Below are positions 1 to 6,034 of a DNA stretch of 17,888 nucleotides, piece by piece. The stretch is from positions 1 through 17,888 of the forward strand of contig CALBGL010000142.1 of the NCBI GenBank assembly GCA_937892735.1. The letters are read 5' to 3'. Made by a program: the position numbers and the translations under genes. Origin of the DNA: an uncultured Clostridia bacterium. Lineage in GTDB: Bacteria > Bacillota > Clostridia > Lachnospirales > Bianqueaceae. A model generated the notes under the pieces. That model worked only from the letters and a program-made list of their open reading frames with translations, was not told the DNA's origin and made no database searches. How positions within the stretch are numbered: the first letter of the stretch is position 1; every line of letters begins with the position of its first letter.

Positions 1-99
1 GAGAGCAGTGTCTTTAGCAACTGGATTATACGCCAACTGAAAAATACAAAGAGGGCGAAAGCGCAGGCTAACGTATACAAAACTCCCCGCTGCGTGTGA
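1..99 (+). CDS. Possible 3' end of an upstream gene (partial)
   Basis: Frame 1 is open from the first base to a TGA at 97-99, giving a basic 32-residue tail that ends KTPRCV; the other two plus-strand frames close within about 40 bases. No family is recognisable from so few residues. The stop touches the left arm of the inverted repeat at 99-162, which fits a gene end followed by a 3' hairpin. An open stretch of this length can also arise by chance, so the call is weak. Confidence 0.25.
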   Translation, partial: ESSVFSNWIIRQLKNTKRAKAQANVYKTPRCV

Positions 100-162
100 T
101 ATGCTCCCTCTATGAGAGACAGTAAAAAAGAAAAAACACTGTCAAACATGGAGGGAGCATAT
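99..162. repeat. Long imperfect inverted repeat with A-rich loop
   Basis: Left arm 99-123 and right arm 138-162 are reverse complements at 21 of 25 positions, with a perfect 12-bp outer stem (ATATGCTCCCTC / GAGGGAGCATAT) and a 6-bp inner stem (GACAGT / ACTGTC). The 14-base loop is almost all A. No T-run directly follows either arm, although seven T residues lie at 183-189. It sits between the possible upstream gene end and the 3' end of the collagen-like gene, so it could be a shared 3' hairpin or a dispersed element. Confidence 0.6.
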
Positions 163-240
163 AATTGGCTATTTCTGTATAGTTTTTTTGATATGAAAGT
201 CTAAGGGATCCTAGGAAGGGGCGAGGAAAAGCTTGTATTC

Positions 241-975
241 TTAAGTGGCGGGTGCTGAGTCGGCAATACGGTATACGGTCATATACGCATTTCCATGTGT
301 TAAGGCCTGTAGCGTAAAGGCTTGCGCGTTGACAGCAGCGAGTCCCAACCGCAGTGTGGAATTAGAAGGCAGAGAAATGACAAAGGTCTTGCTGACAGCA
401 TCCTGATTCTGGGGTATGGTGAAGGAATTGATAATAGAAGCATTGTTGAGTGTTACGACAACACAGGTATTATCAGCGGGATTTGCTCCGGTTTCTACGA
501 TGACACCATAGTTAACGGCATACACTCCTGGTTGTAATACATTGAGGGAAATTTGGTCGGTGGATTGGGTAAAATCAGCAGAGGATGACGTGGAATTCAG
601 GGTGAGAGGAATCGCCGCGCTGCCATAATTTGCAGTAGAATTCAGGGTTTGCGCATTTGTGGAAAACAAATTGGCGTATACAGGGGGGATCGTTCCCGCA
701 GGTCCCTGCGGCCCTTGTTCGCCCTGCGGCCCTTGTTCGCCCTGCGGCCCTTGTTCGCCCTGTGGTCCCTGCGGTCCTTGCTCGCCCTGCGGTCCCTGTG
801 GCCCTTGCTCGCCCTGTGGCCCTGCAGGCCCCTGTACTCCAGTGGCTCCTTGCGGTCCGGCAGGGCCTTGTGGTCCGACAGGCCCTTGCGGCCCCGGCGG
901 TCCTTGGATACATGACGTAGTGGGATTACAGCTTGGCTGACATGCGTCTTTAGGGAGTTCTCGTTGATACAGCAT
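241..975 (-). CDS. Collagen-like repeat protein with BclA-type C-terminal domain
   Basis: 244 residues. A short Cys-containing head (residues 1-24, Cys 12, 16 and 22) precedes 23 uninterrupted Gly-X-Y triplets (about 25-93) rich in GPQ and GEQ. A Ser/Thr/Asn-rich C-terminal domain of about 150 residues follows, with alternating beta-strand character like the C1q/BclA jellyroll domains that trimerise collagen-like spore filaments. No signal peptide or LPXTG anchor is visible, which fits assembly onto a spore from the mother cell rather than export. The ATG at 973-975 follows AGGAGG at the usual distance on the minus strand. The -10 upstream matches mother-cell sigma factors. Likely an exosporium or spore-surface glycoprotein; the exact role is inferred. 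Confidence 0.85.
   Translation of the reverse strand: MLYQRELPKDACQPSCNPTTSCIQGPPGPQGPVGPQGPAGPQGATGVQGPAGPQGEQGPQGPQGEQGPQGPQGEQGPQGEQGPQGEQGPQGPAGTIPPVYANLFSTNAQTLNSTANYGSAAIPLTLNSTSSSADFTQSTDQISLNVLQPGVYAVNYGVIVETGANPADNTCVVVTLNNASIINSFTIPQNQDAVSKTFVISLPSNSTLRLGLAAVNAQAFTLQALTHGNAYMTVYRIADSAPAT
706..759. repeat. Three perfect 18-bp tandem repeats inside the collagen-like gene
   Basis: Units 706-723, 724-741 and 742-759 are identical (CTGCGGCCCTTGTTCGCC on the plus strand), each coding for two Gly-X-Y triplets (GEQGPQ) on the minus strand. Diverged copies continue to about 830. Being in frame, gain or loss of units would change stalk length without breaking the gene. Confidence 0.9.
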
Positions 976-996
976 AATAATCCTCCTGAGATTATT
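976..996 (-). promoter_or_regulatory. Ribosome binding site displayed in a hairpin loop
   Basis: On the minus strand a 7-bp stem (AATAATC / GATTATT) encloses a 7-base loop holding most of the AGGAGG Shine-Dalgarno of the collagen-like gene; the start codon follows directly at the foot of the stem. The arrangement would expose rather than hide the SD. The stem is AT-rich and weak. Confidence 0.4.
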
Positions 997-1003
997 TTTG
1001 TTA

Positions 1004-1031
1004 TATTGTATGCCTACTTGTCAGAGAAGGT
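1004..1031 (-). promoter_or_regulatory. Mother-cell type promoter (sigma-K or sigma-E like) for the collagen-like gene
   Basis: On the minus strand CATACAATA at 1012-1004 matches the CATAnnnTA -10 consensus of sigma-K, and its first eight bases also match the sigma-E -10 (CATACAnT). An ACC at 1031-1029, 16 bases further upstream, fits the short AC -35 of sigma-K. No good TTGACA -35 is placed for it. The match agrees with a spore-surface role for the gene. Confidence 0.55.
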
Positions 1032-1053
1032 GAGAAAAACGGCGGCAAGATGA

Positions 1054-1083
1054 TTGACAGATCCGACAATTCTTTGGTAAAAT
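1054..1083 (+). promoter_or_regulatory. Sigma-A type promoter for the hypothetical gene at 1110
   Basis: TTGACA (1054-1059), an 18-base spacer and TAAAAT (1078-1083). It lies inside the upstream extension of the open frame (from 1050), showing that the true start must be at 1107/1110, downstream of the promoter. Confidence 0.7.
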
Positions 1084-1109
1084 CAAGGAAAAAGAGGAGG
1101 AGCAGCGTG

Positions 1110-1412
1110 ATGAAATCCATTATACTGAGTGCAGATGGTGATAGTGTAGTGTATCAAGTGCCCGATCAGGTTGCGGAGCATCTGGAGGAGTATTGCATCC
1201 AATTTTGTGACCATTGGATGAGAACCAGTCCGCACGCACAGAAATATAGAATCCAAGGAGGATTCTATTACAATGAAGCGGACTTTATTGAATATTTGAA
1301 TCGATATGTTTTTCCAGACGAACCATCGGTCATGGTAGAGAATCTGGGGTGGACAGAATTAGGAAAAGATTTACCGGAAGAGTACCAAGAACTTCCTTAT
1401 TTCAATTTCTAA
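1110..1412 (+). CDS. Small acidic hypothetical protein
   Basis: 100 residues from ATG 1110 (a GTG directly before it at 1107 is an alternative). AGGAGG at 1095-1100 is correctly spaced for either, and the promoter at 1054-1083 excludes the longer frame from 1050. The product is soluble and acidic, with many aromatic residues (YYNEADFIEYLNRYVF in the middle), two Cys near residues 29-33 and no signal peptide or membrane segment. I do not recognise the family. The metallophosphoesterase starts 27 bases after its stop with no terminator between, so the two are probably co-transcribed. Confidence 0.75.
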   Translation: MKSIILSADGDSVVYQVPDQVAEHLEEYCIQFCDHWMRTSPHAQKYRIQGGFYYNEADFIEYLNRYVFPDEPSVMVENLGWTELGKDLPEEYQELPYFNF

Positions 1413-1439
1413 TCAGAAAGTGAAGGAGAAATATAACCC

Positions 1440-2024
1440 ATGATTTATTTTACAGCAGATACGCATTTTGGACATAAAAATATTATCGGATCCTGCGCCA
1501 GACCGTTTCAAAACGTAGAAGAAATGGATGAGATCATGATCGCAAGATGGAATGAACGGGTGACGGCAAACGATAAGGTGTATATTATGGGTGACATGTT
1601 TTTCCGCTGTCAAAATCCGGAAGAAATCTTGCAGCGTCTGCGAGGCAGGAAATATCTGATCATCGGGAATCATGATGATTCATGGATGAAGAAAGTAGAT
1701 CTTACGAAGTATTTTGTAGGTGTCGACCACTATTTGCAGTTTTCCGATGGCGCGCATGCGATCACATTATGTCACTATCCGCTTCTCACATGGAAAAAAC
1801 CGCAGAAAACGTATATGATTCATGGACATATCCATGAGAATACGAATTCAGATTATTGGCCGTTGATTTGTGCGAGAAATAACGTTCTGAATGCAGGAGT
1901 GGATATCCATGACTTTCGTCCGGTTGCTTGGAATGAGCTGGTGGAAAATAATAGACGATTCAAAGCCATGCATGGGACATTCGCGTGTGTTCATGAGGAA
2001 AATATGTCGGATGAAATCCGATAG
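1440..2024 (+). CDS. Calcineurin-type metallophosphoesterase
   Basis: 194 residues. The metal-binding motifs of the family appear in order: DTH with Asp7 and His9 near the N-terminus, GD at residues 51-52, GNHD at about 76-79, a lone His in CHYPLL, and GHIH in the C-terminal half. These bind two metal ions and would hydrolyse a phosphodiester or phosphomonoester; the substrate cannot be told. The size and short N-terminus fit a compact cytosolic phosphoesterase of the kind also carried by phages. AAGGAG lies at 1423-1428. It follows the hypothetical gene closely. No terminator is seen after it, so read-through into the GTPase gene 100 bases downstream is plausible. Confidence 0.88.
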   Translation: MIYFTADTHFGHKNIIGSCARPFQNVEEMDEIMIARWNERVTANDKVYIMGDMFFRCQNPEEILQRLRGRKYLIIGNHDDSWMKKVDLTKYFVGVDHYLQFSDGAHAITLCHYPLLTWKKPQKTYMIHGHIHENTNSDYWPLICARNNVLNAGVDIHDFRPVAWNELVENNRRFKAMHGTFACVHEENMSDEIR

Positions 2025-2059
2025 AATAGAATCGTTACATCTTATAGTACATCCATATC

Positions 2060-2088
2060 TCGACGACAGCCTCCTCTTGTGGTATACT
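2060..2088 (+). promoter_or_regulatory. Extended -10 promoter of the GTPase-nuclease gene
   Basis: TATACT (2083-2088) is preceded by TGG (2080-2082), forming an extended -10 element. A partial -35, TCGACG (2060-2065), lies 17 bases upstream. A transcript would start near 2094-2096, inside the loop of the inverted repeat at 2070-2117, and so would lack its left arm. Confidence 0.55.
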
Positions 2089-2117
2089 AATCTATGTTGT
2101 ATTTTCACAAGAGGAGG
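2070..2117 (+). promoter_or_regulatory. Inverted repeat that can pair with the SD of the GTPase gene
   Basis: CCTCCTCTTGTG (2070-2081) and CACAAGAGGAGG (2106-2117) form a perfect 12-bp stem with a 24-base loop. The right arm contains the Shine-Dalgarno of the gene at 2125. In a read-through transcript from the metallophosphoesterase the SD would be locked in the stem; in a transcript from the promoter at 2083-2088 the left arm is absent and the SD is free. It could alternatively be a DNA operator around the promoter. Confidence 0.6.
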
Positions 2118-2124
2118 ATTTTTT

Positions 2125-4773
2125 ATGGGGGAGCAAGGCAGAGAAAAGGAATCCATGAAACATGTTTGCGCGGGTCTATTGGCCCATGTCGATGCAGGAA
2201 AGACTACGCTTTCAGAGGCGATGCTGTATGTAAGCGGCAGGTTGAGGAAGCTGGGACGTGTGGATCATCGGGATGCCTTTTTAGATACGGATGCGCAGGA
2301 GAGGGAACGAGGAATCACCATTTTTTCAAAACAGGCGATCTTACCGCTGCCATCTATGGAAATGACGCTTCTGGACACACCGGGACATGTGGATTTTTCC
2401 AGTGAGATGGAACGTACGCTGCAGATTCTGGATTATGCGATCTTGGTGATCAGCGGTACGGACGGGGTACAAAGCCATACGCGTACACTATGGAAATTAC
2501 TGGAGGAGTATGGGATTCCGGTCTTCCTGTTTGTGAATAAAATGGATCTTGCGGGGACGGACCGGGAGAAATTGATAGAGGAGTTGCAGAATCGTCTGAG
2601 TCCATCTTGCGTAGAAATGGAAAACTTGACAGAGAAAAGTTGGGAAGAGATTGCTATGTGCGATGAAGACACATTATCTTCCTACTTAGAGACTGGAAGC
2701 ATATCTGAAGGAGAAATCCGTCGTTTAATCTGGGAACGAAAGTTATTTCCCTGTTATTTTGGTTCCGCTCTAAAGCTCCAGGGAGTAGAGGCACTTCTGC
2801 AGGGATTCGAAAAATATATGCAGATGCCATCATATGCACAATCGTTTGGAGCCAAGGTGTACAAGGTTGCGAGGGATCCACAAGGAGCACGGTTGACCTA
2901 TATGAAAATCACGGGAGGGAGTTTACGGGTAAAGACTGTGATTACAGAGGAAGAAAAGGTGGACCAGATTCGAATGTATTCGGGGAGCAAATTTCAGATA
3001 GTGGAAGAGGCCGCAGCGGGGACTGTGTGTGCGGTCACAGGTCTCATAAAGACAAGACCCGGTCAGGGGCTGGGAGTCGAACCGGATTCAGAAGGGCCGG
3101 TGATGGAAAGCATTCTTACGTATCAGGTGGAACTGCCTTCGGAGGTGGACCCATTTCAGGCTCTACAAAAGCTGAGGCAATTAGAAGAGGAGGATCCTCA
3201 GCTTCATGTTGTATGGAATGAGCAACTTCGGGAAGTTCATATGCAATTGATGGGAGAAGTGCAGCTCGAGGTGCTGCAGCGCCTGATTTTTGATCGTTTT
3301 GGATGGAAGGTTCGCTTTGGAACGGGAAATATCGTCTATCGAGAAACAATTCGAGGCGCTGTAGAAGGTGTGGGACATTATGAACCGCTGCGTCACTATG
3401 CGGAGGTCCATTTGTTGTTGGAAGCGGGAGAGCCCGGCAGTGGTCTGCAGTTGGATACGGCATGCAGTGAAGACGTGTTGGCTGGAAGCTGGCAGCGTCT
3501 GATTCTGTCCCATTTGGAAGAGAAAACATTTCTGGGCGTTTTGACGGGATCGCCGATCACGGATATGAAGATTACGCTGCTAACAGGCAGAGCGCATATT
3601 AAGCATACAGAGGGCGGAGATTTTCGCGAAGCGACCTATAGAGCGGTTCGTAACGGTCTGATGAAGGCAGAAAGCATTCTTCTGGAACCCTGGTACGAGT
3701 TCCGCCTAGAAGTGCCGGCGGCGCAGATTGGCAGAGCACTGTCGGATCTGCAAAAGAGATCCGCACAGTTTGAAGATCCAGAGAGAGAAGAGGATCGGGC
3801 GATTATCACAGGATCGGCTCCGGTTGCTTCTCTTCATGACTATGCTCTGGAAGTCACGGCTTATACAAAGGGTTTGGGGCAGTTGAGCTGTGGCTTAAAA
3901 GGCTATGCGCCCTGCCATAATCCGGAAGAAGTCATACAGAGGATAGGATATGATGCAGAACGGGATTTGCAGAACACGGCGGATTCGGTATTCTGTGCTC
4001 ACGGTGCGGGATTTGTCGTGAAATGGGATCAGGTAGAGGAGTATATGCATCTGCCAAGCGGCTGGAAAGCACAGAAAAAAGAGTCGGCAGGGACGAGGTC
4101 AACACGGCGCGTAGAATCACCGCACCAGGTACAGGATACGATGGCTCTGGATAAGGAACTGCGGGAGATTTTTGAAAGAACGTATGGTCCCATACAGACA
4201 AGAGCCATACAGCCCAGGAAAGATCCAAGTATAGTTAGGAAAGCGGAAGGGAGCAGAATGCGGGAAATCCGTCCCTTGTCAGAGGTCAAAGAATACCTGC
4301 TGGTGGATGGATATAACATTCTCTATGCCTGGGATGAATTAAAGAAACTGGCCCAGGAGAATATGGACGCGGCCAGACAGCGGTTGATGGATATGCTGTG
4401 CAATTATCAGGGATATAAGAAATGTGTATGTATTCTGGTATTTGACGCGTATAAAGTACCGGGAGGTACGGAGAATGTGGTTCAATACCATAATATTCAC
4501 GTGGTATACACAAAAGAAGCGGAGACTGCTGATACTTACATCGAACGAACAGCCTATGAATTGGGAAAAGAGCATCAAGTTCGCGTGGCCACATCGGATG
4601 CAGCGGAGCAGATGATTGTCCTGGGGCATGGCGCGCTGCGACTCAGCGCCGATGAGTTTCGAGAGGAAGTCCTTGGGGTACAGGAACAGATTCGTCAGGT
4701 TCTGCGGGAGAAAAACCGTAAGGAAAAGAATCCCGCCTTGGGACAGGCATTGAAAAAGTTTTCAAATTCGTAA
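2125..4773 (+). CDS. TetM/EF-G-like translational GTPase fused to a YacP/Rae1-like NYN nuclease domain
   Basis: 882 residues from ATG 2125, seven bases after GGAGG; the longer open frame from 1891 overlaps the previous gene and the promoter and is not used. GTPase motifs: P-loop AHVDAGKTT (20-28), switch region with RGIT, DTPGH (84-88), NKMD (138-141). Domains II to V follow in EF-G/TetM order, with LKGY near 591-594 aligning to TetM domain V. The domain IV tip (about 488-500) reads GRAHIKHTEGGDF, unlike TetM's SPVSTP loop. After a charged linker (about 645-720) comes an NYN/PIN-like domain (about 723-855) with VDGYN (Asp728), VFDAY (Asp774), ETADTYIE (Asp803) and ATSD (Asp825), resembling B. 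subtilis YacP/Rae1, a ribosome-associated endoribonuclease. Family relatives protect or release ribosomes; tetracycline resistance is not established here. Confidence 0.9.
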   Translation: MGEQGREKESMKHVCAGLLAHVDAGKTTLSEAMLYVSGRLRKLGRVDHRDAFLDTDAQERERGITIFSKQAILPLPSMEMTLLDTPGHVDFSSEMERTLQILDYAILVISGTDGVQSHTRTLWKLLEEYGIPVFLFVNKMDLAGTDREKLIEELQNRLSPSCVEMENLTEKSWEEIAMCDEDTLSSYLETGSISEGEIRRLIWERKLFPCYFGSALKLQGVEALLQGFEKYMQMPSYAQSFGAKVYKVARDPQGARLTYMKITGGSLRVKTVITEEEKVDQIRMYSGSKFQIVEEAAAGTVCAVTGLIKTRPGQGLGVEPDSEGPVMESILTYQVELPSEVDPFQALQKLRQLEEEDPQLHVVWNEQLREVHMQLMGEVQLEVLQRLIFDRFGWKVRFGTGNIVYRETIRGAVEGVGHYEPLRHYAEVHLLLEAGEPGSGLQLDTACSEDVLAGSWQRLILSHLEEKTFLGVLTGSPITDMKITLLTGRAHIKHTEGGDFREATYRAVRNGLMKAESILLEPWYEFRLEVPAAQIGRALSDLQKRSAQFEDPEREEDRAIITGSAPVASLHDYALEVTAYTKGLGQLSCGLKGYAPCHNPEEVIQRIGYDAERDLQNTADSVFCAHGAGFVVKWDQVEEYMHLPSGWKAQKKESAGTRSTRRVESPHQVQDTMALDKELREIFERTYGPIQTRAIQPRKDPSIVRKAEGSRMREIRPLSEVKEYLLVDGYNILYAWDELKKLAQENMDAARQRLMDMLCNYQGYKKCVCILVFDAYKVPGGTENVVQYHNIHVVYTKEAETADTYIERTAYELGKEHQVRVATSDAAEQMIVLGHGALRLSADEFREEVLGVQEQIRQVLREKNRKEKNPALGQALKKFSNS

Positions 4774-4782
4774 AAGAAAATC

Positions 4783-4811
4783 TTGACAATAGAGAGATTT
4801 TCTTGTATTGT
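4783..4811 (+). promoter_or_regulatory. Sigma-A type promoter of the flavodoxin gene
   Basis: TTGACA (4783-4788), a 17-base spacer and TATTGT (4806-4811). It starts only nine bases after the stop codon of the GTPase-nuclease gene, with no terminator between. Confidence 0.7.
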
Positions 4812-4818
4812 ATGCATG

Positions 4819-4835
4819 AGTTAGCTACAACTAAT
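4819..4835. promoter_or_regulatory. Possible operator in the flavodoxin leader
   Basis: AGTTAGCTACAACTAAT lies just downstream of the -10 box and has TTAG/CTAA half-sites in dyad arrangement. Its position suits repression, and flavodoxin genes are often controlled by iron-responsive Fur or DtxR-type repressors. Only four bases pair per half-site, so this is tentative. Confidence 0.25.
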
Positions 4836-4858
4836 CTGGAAAGGAACGGTGAAATACT

Positions 4859-5281
4859 ATGAAAAAAGTAGCAGTTGTATACTGGAGTGGAACTGGCAAT
4901 ACAGAAGTGATGGCGAATACCGTGGTGGAGGGCATACAGACGGCTGGCACGGAGGCAGAATTATTCACGGCATCTGCCTTTGATGTAAGCAAAATGGATG
5001 AATACGATGCGGTAGCTTTTGGCTGCCCTTCTATGGGGGCGGAACAACTAGAGGATACTGAATTCGAACCCATGTTTCAGGATTGTGAATCGAAGCTGTC
5101 CGGCAAGAAGATTGCGCTATTTGGTTCCTATGGCTGGGGAGACGGAGAATGGATACGCAATTGGGAGAGTACCTGCAGAAATGATGGTGCGGTACTTGTC
5201 AGTGATAGCGTGATATGTAATGATGCGCCGGATGATGATGTGATCGAGGTCTGCAAGAACTTGGGAGCATCGTTAGTGTAA
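4859..5281 (+). CDS. Flavodoxin
   Basis: 140 residues, the usual size of a short-chain flavodoxin. The N-terminus MKKVAVVYWSGTGNTE carries the FMN phosphate-binding loop (Ser10-Gly11-Thr12-Gly13-Asn14-Thr15). FGCPSMGAEQLED in the middle and FGSYGWGDGEW near residue 90-100 correspond to the two flavin-stacking loops. It would act as a cytosolic low-potential electron carrier, often replacing ferredoxin when iron is short. AAGGAA lies 12 bases before the ATG. It has its own strong promoter and a possible operator; the CHAP protein gene follows after 69 bases without a visible terminator. Confidence 0.93.
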   Translation: MKKVAVVYWSGTGNTEVMANTVVEGIQTAGTEAELFTASAFDVSKMDEYDAVAFGCPSMGAEQLEDTEFEPMFQDCESKLSGKKIALFGSYGWGDGEWIRNWESTCRNDGAVLVSDSVICNDAPDDDVIEVCKNLGASLV

Positions 5282-5350
5282 AGAAAAGGCCAGTCATAAA
5301 GACGAAAAAGGAAGAATACACATACAGCAGAACGTTCACGGAGAGCGAAG

Positions 5351-5962
5351 ATGCGTAGAAGGCATGTGAAATCCGACGTCATATTTATGATAGGAATCAT
5401 TATTATCTTTATTGTATTGACACTGGGGATCGTCTGGTCTCGCCAGAGTACAGAGGAGGAGGAAGAGGCGGCACAGTCTCCTGGAAAACAGGAGACTGTC
5501 GTCTCCACTCTTTCTGTACAGGTAGAGACATGGGAAGTTCCGCCGTTAGTACAGACGGCGCAGCAGGAAATCGGGAACCAAGGGGGAGAAAAATACTGGC
5601 GTTGGTATGGATTTGCGCAGCGTGTAGAATGGTGCGGTTGTTTTGTCAGCTGGTGCGCCAATGAATGCGGTTATGTAGAAGCTGGTGTTTTGCCGAAGTT
5701 TTCGATGTGTGATCAAAGATGGCTGAAGAGTGCGGGAATGTGGAAAGATACTTCTCATGAGCCCTCTTCCGGTGATTTGATTTTTTTTGACTGGCTTCGA
5801 GATGGTAAGCAGGATGGCATTGTGGATCATGTAGGCATTGTGGAAGCCGTACAGGATGGAAAAGTATATACGATAGAGGGAAACTGTGATGATGCGTGCG
5901 CGCGTCAGGTCTATGATCTAGCGGAAGAACAGATCCTGGGGTACGCGCGGATAGAACCTTAA
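5351..5962 (+). CDS. Membrane-anchored CHAP-domain hydrolase
   Basis: 203 residues. A basic start (MRRRHVK) and one hydrophobic segment (about residues 10-29) give an uncleaved N-terminal anchor or signal; a Glu-rich linker (35-60) follows. The CHAP domain spans about 66-203: EWCGCFVSWC with the probable catalytic Cys95, a GDLIFFDW motif (141-148), DHVGIVE with His160, and IEGN (175-178) supplying the third polar residue. Such amidases/endopeptidases cut peptidoglycan stem peptides or cross-bridges outside the membrane. GGAGAG at 5340-5345 serves as SD. It stands between flavodoxin and the AAA+ gene and probably shares the flavodoxin transcript. Substrate and timing are unknown. Confidence 0.88.
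   Translation: MRRRHVKSDVIFMIGIIIIFIVLTLGIVWSRQSTEEEEEAAQSPGKQETVVSTLSVQVETWEVPPLVQTAQQEIGNQGGEKYWRWYGFAQRVEWCGCFVSWCANECGYVEAGVLPKFSMCDQRWLKSAGMWKDTSHEPSSGDLIFFDWLRDGKQDGIVDHVGIVEAVQDGKVYTIEGNCDDACARQVYDLAEEQILGYARIEP
5473..5499. repeat. Perfect 11-bp hairpin inside the CHAP gene linker
   Basis: ACAGTCTCCTG (5473-5483) and CAGGAGACTGT (5489-5499) form a perfect stem closed by a GAAAA loop. It lies in codons for the low-complexity linker after the membrane segment, where the protein sequence is under little constraint. No T-run follows, so it is not a standard terminator. Confidence 0.7.
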
Positions 5963-5967
5963 AAGTA

Positions 5968-5996
5968 TTGACTTTTTGTGCATTTCATGCTACCCT
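5968..5996 (+). promoter_or_regulatory. Promoter candidate of the AAA+ ATPase gene
   Basis: TTGACT (5968-5973), a 17-base spacer and TACCCT (5991-5996), the latter preceded by TGC as an extended -10. The -10 hexamer itself is poor. Six bases separate it from the CHAP stop codon. Confidence 0.45.
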
Positions 5997-6028
5997 CTTT
6001 TTGTGGGAATACCGCAGGAATGAGGGTA
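5991..6028 (+). promoter_or_regulatory. Inverted repeat pairing the -10 region with the SD of the AAA+ gene
   Basis: TACCCTC (5991-5997) and GAGGGTA (6022-6028) form a 7-bp stem with a 24-base loop. The right arm holds the likely SD of the ATG at 6035. The left arm is the -10 box, so only read-through transcripts from the CHAP gene would contain both arms. The layout and loop length match those of the repeat at 2070-2117. Confidence 0.4.
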
Positions 6029-6034
6029 TGAGAA

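Noticed and set aside
649..940. Several plus-strand open frames across the collagen-like repeats
   Set aside because: They are low-complexity mirror translations of the Gly-X-Y repeat DNA, lack SDs and overlap a well-supported minus-strand gene.
1891..2124. N-terminal extension of the GTPase gene back to 1891
   Set aside because: It overlaps the metallophosphoesterase and the promoter; the ATG at 2125 has an ideal SD and matches the family N-terminus.
2125..4100. Acquired tetracycline-resistance determinant on a mobile element
   Set aside because: No mobile-element genes are nearby, the domain IV tip differs from TetM-type determinants and the gene carries an additional nuclease domain; it looks chromosomal.
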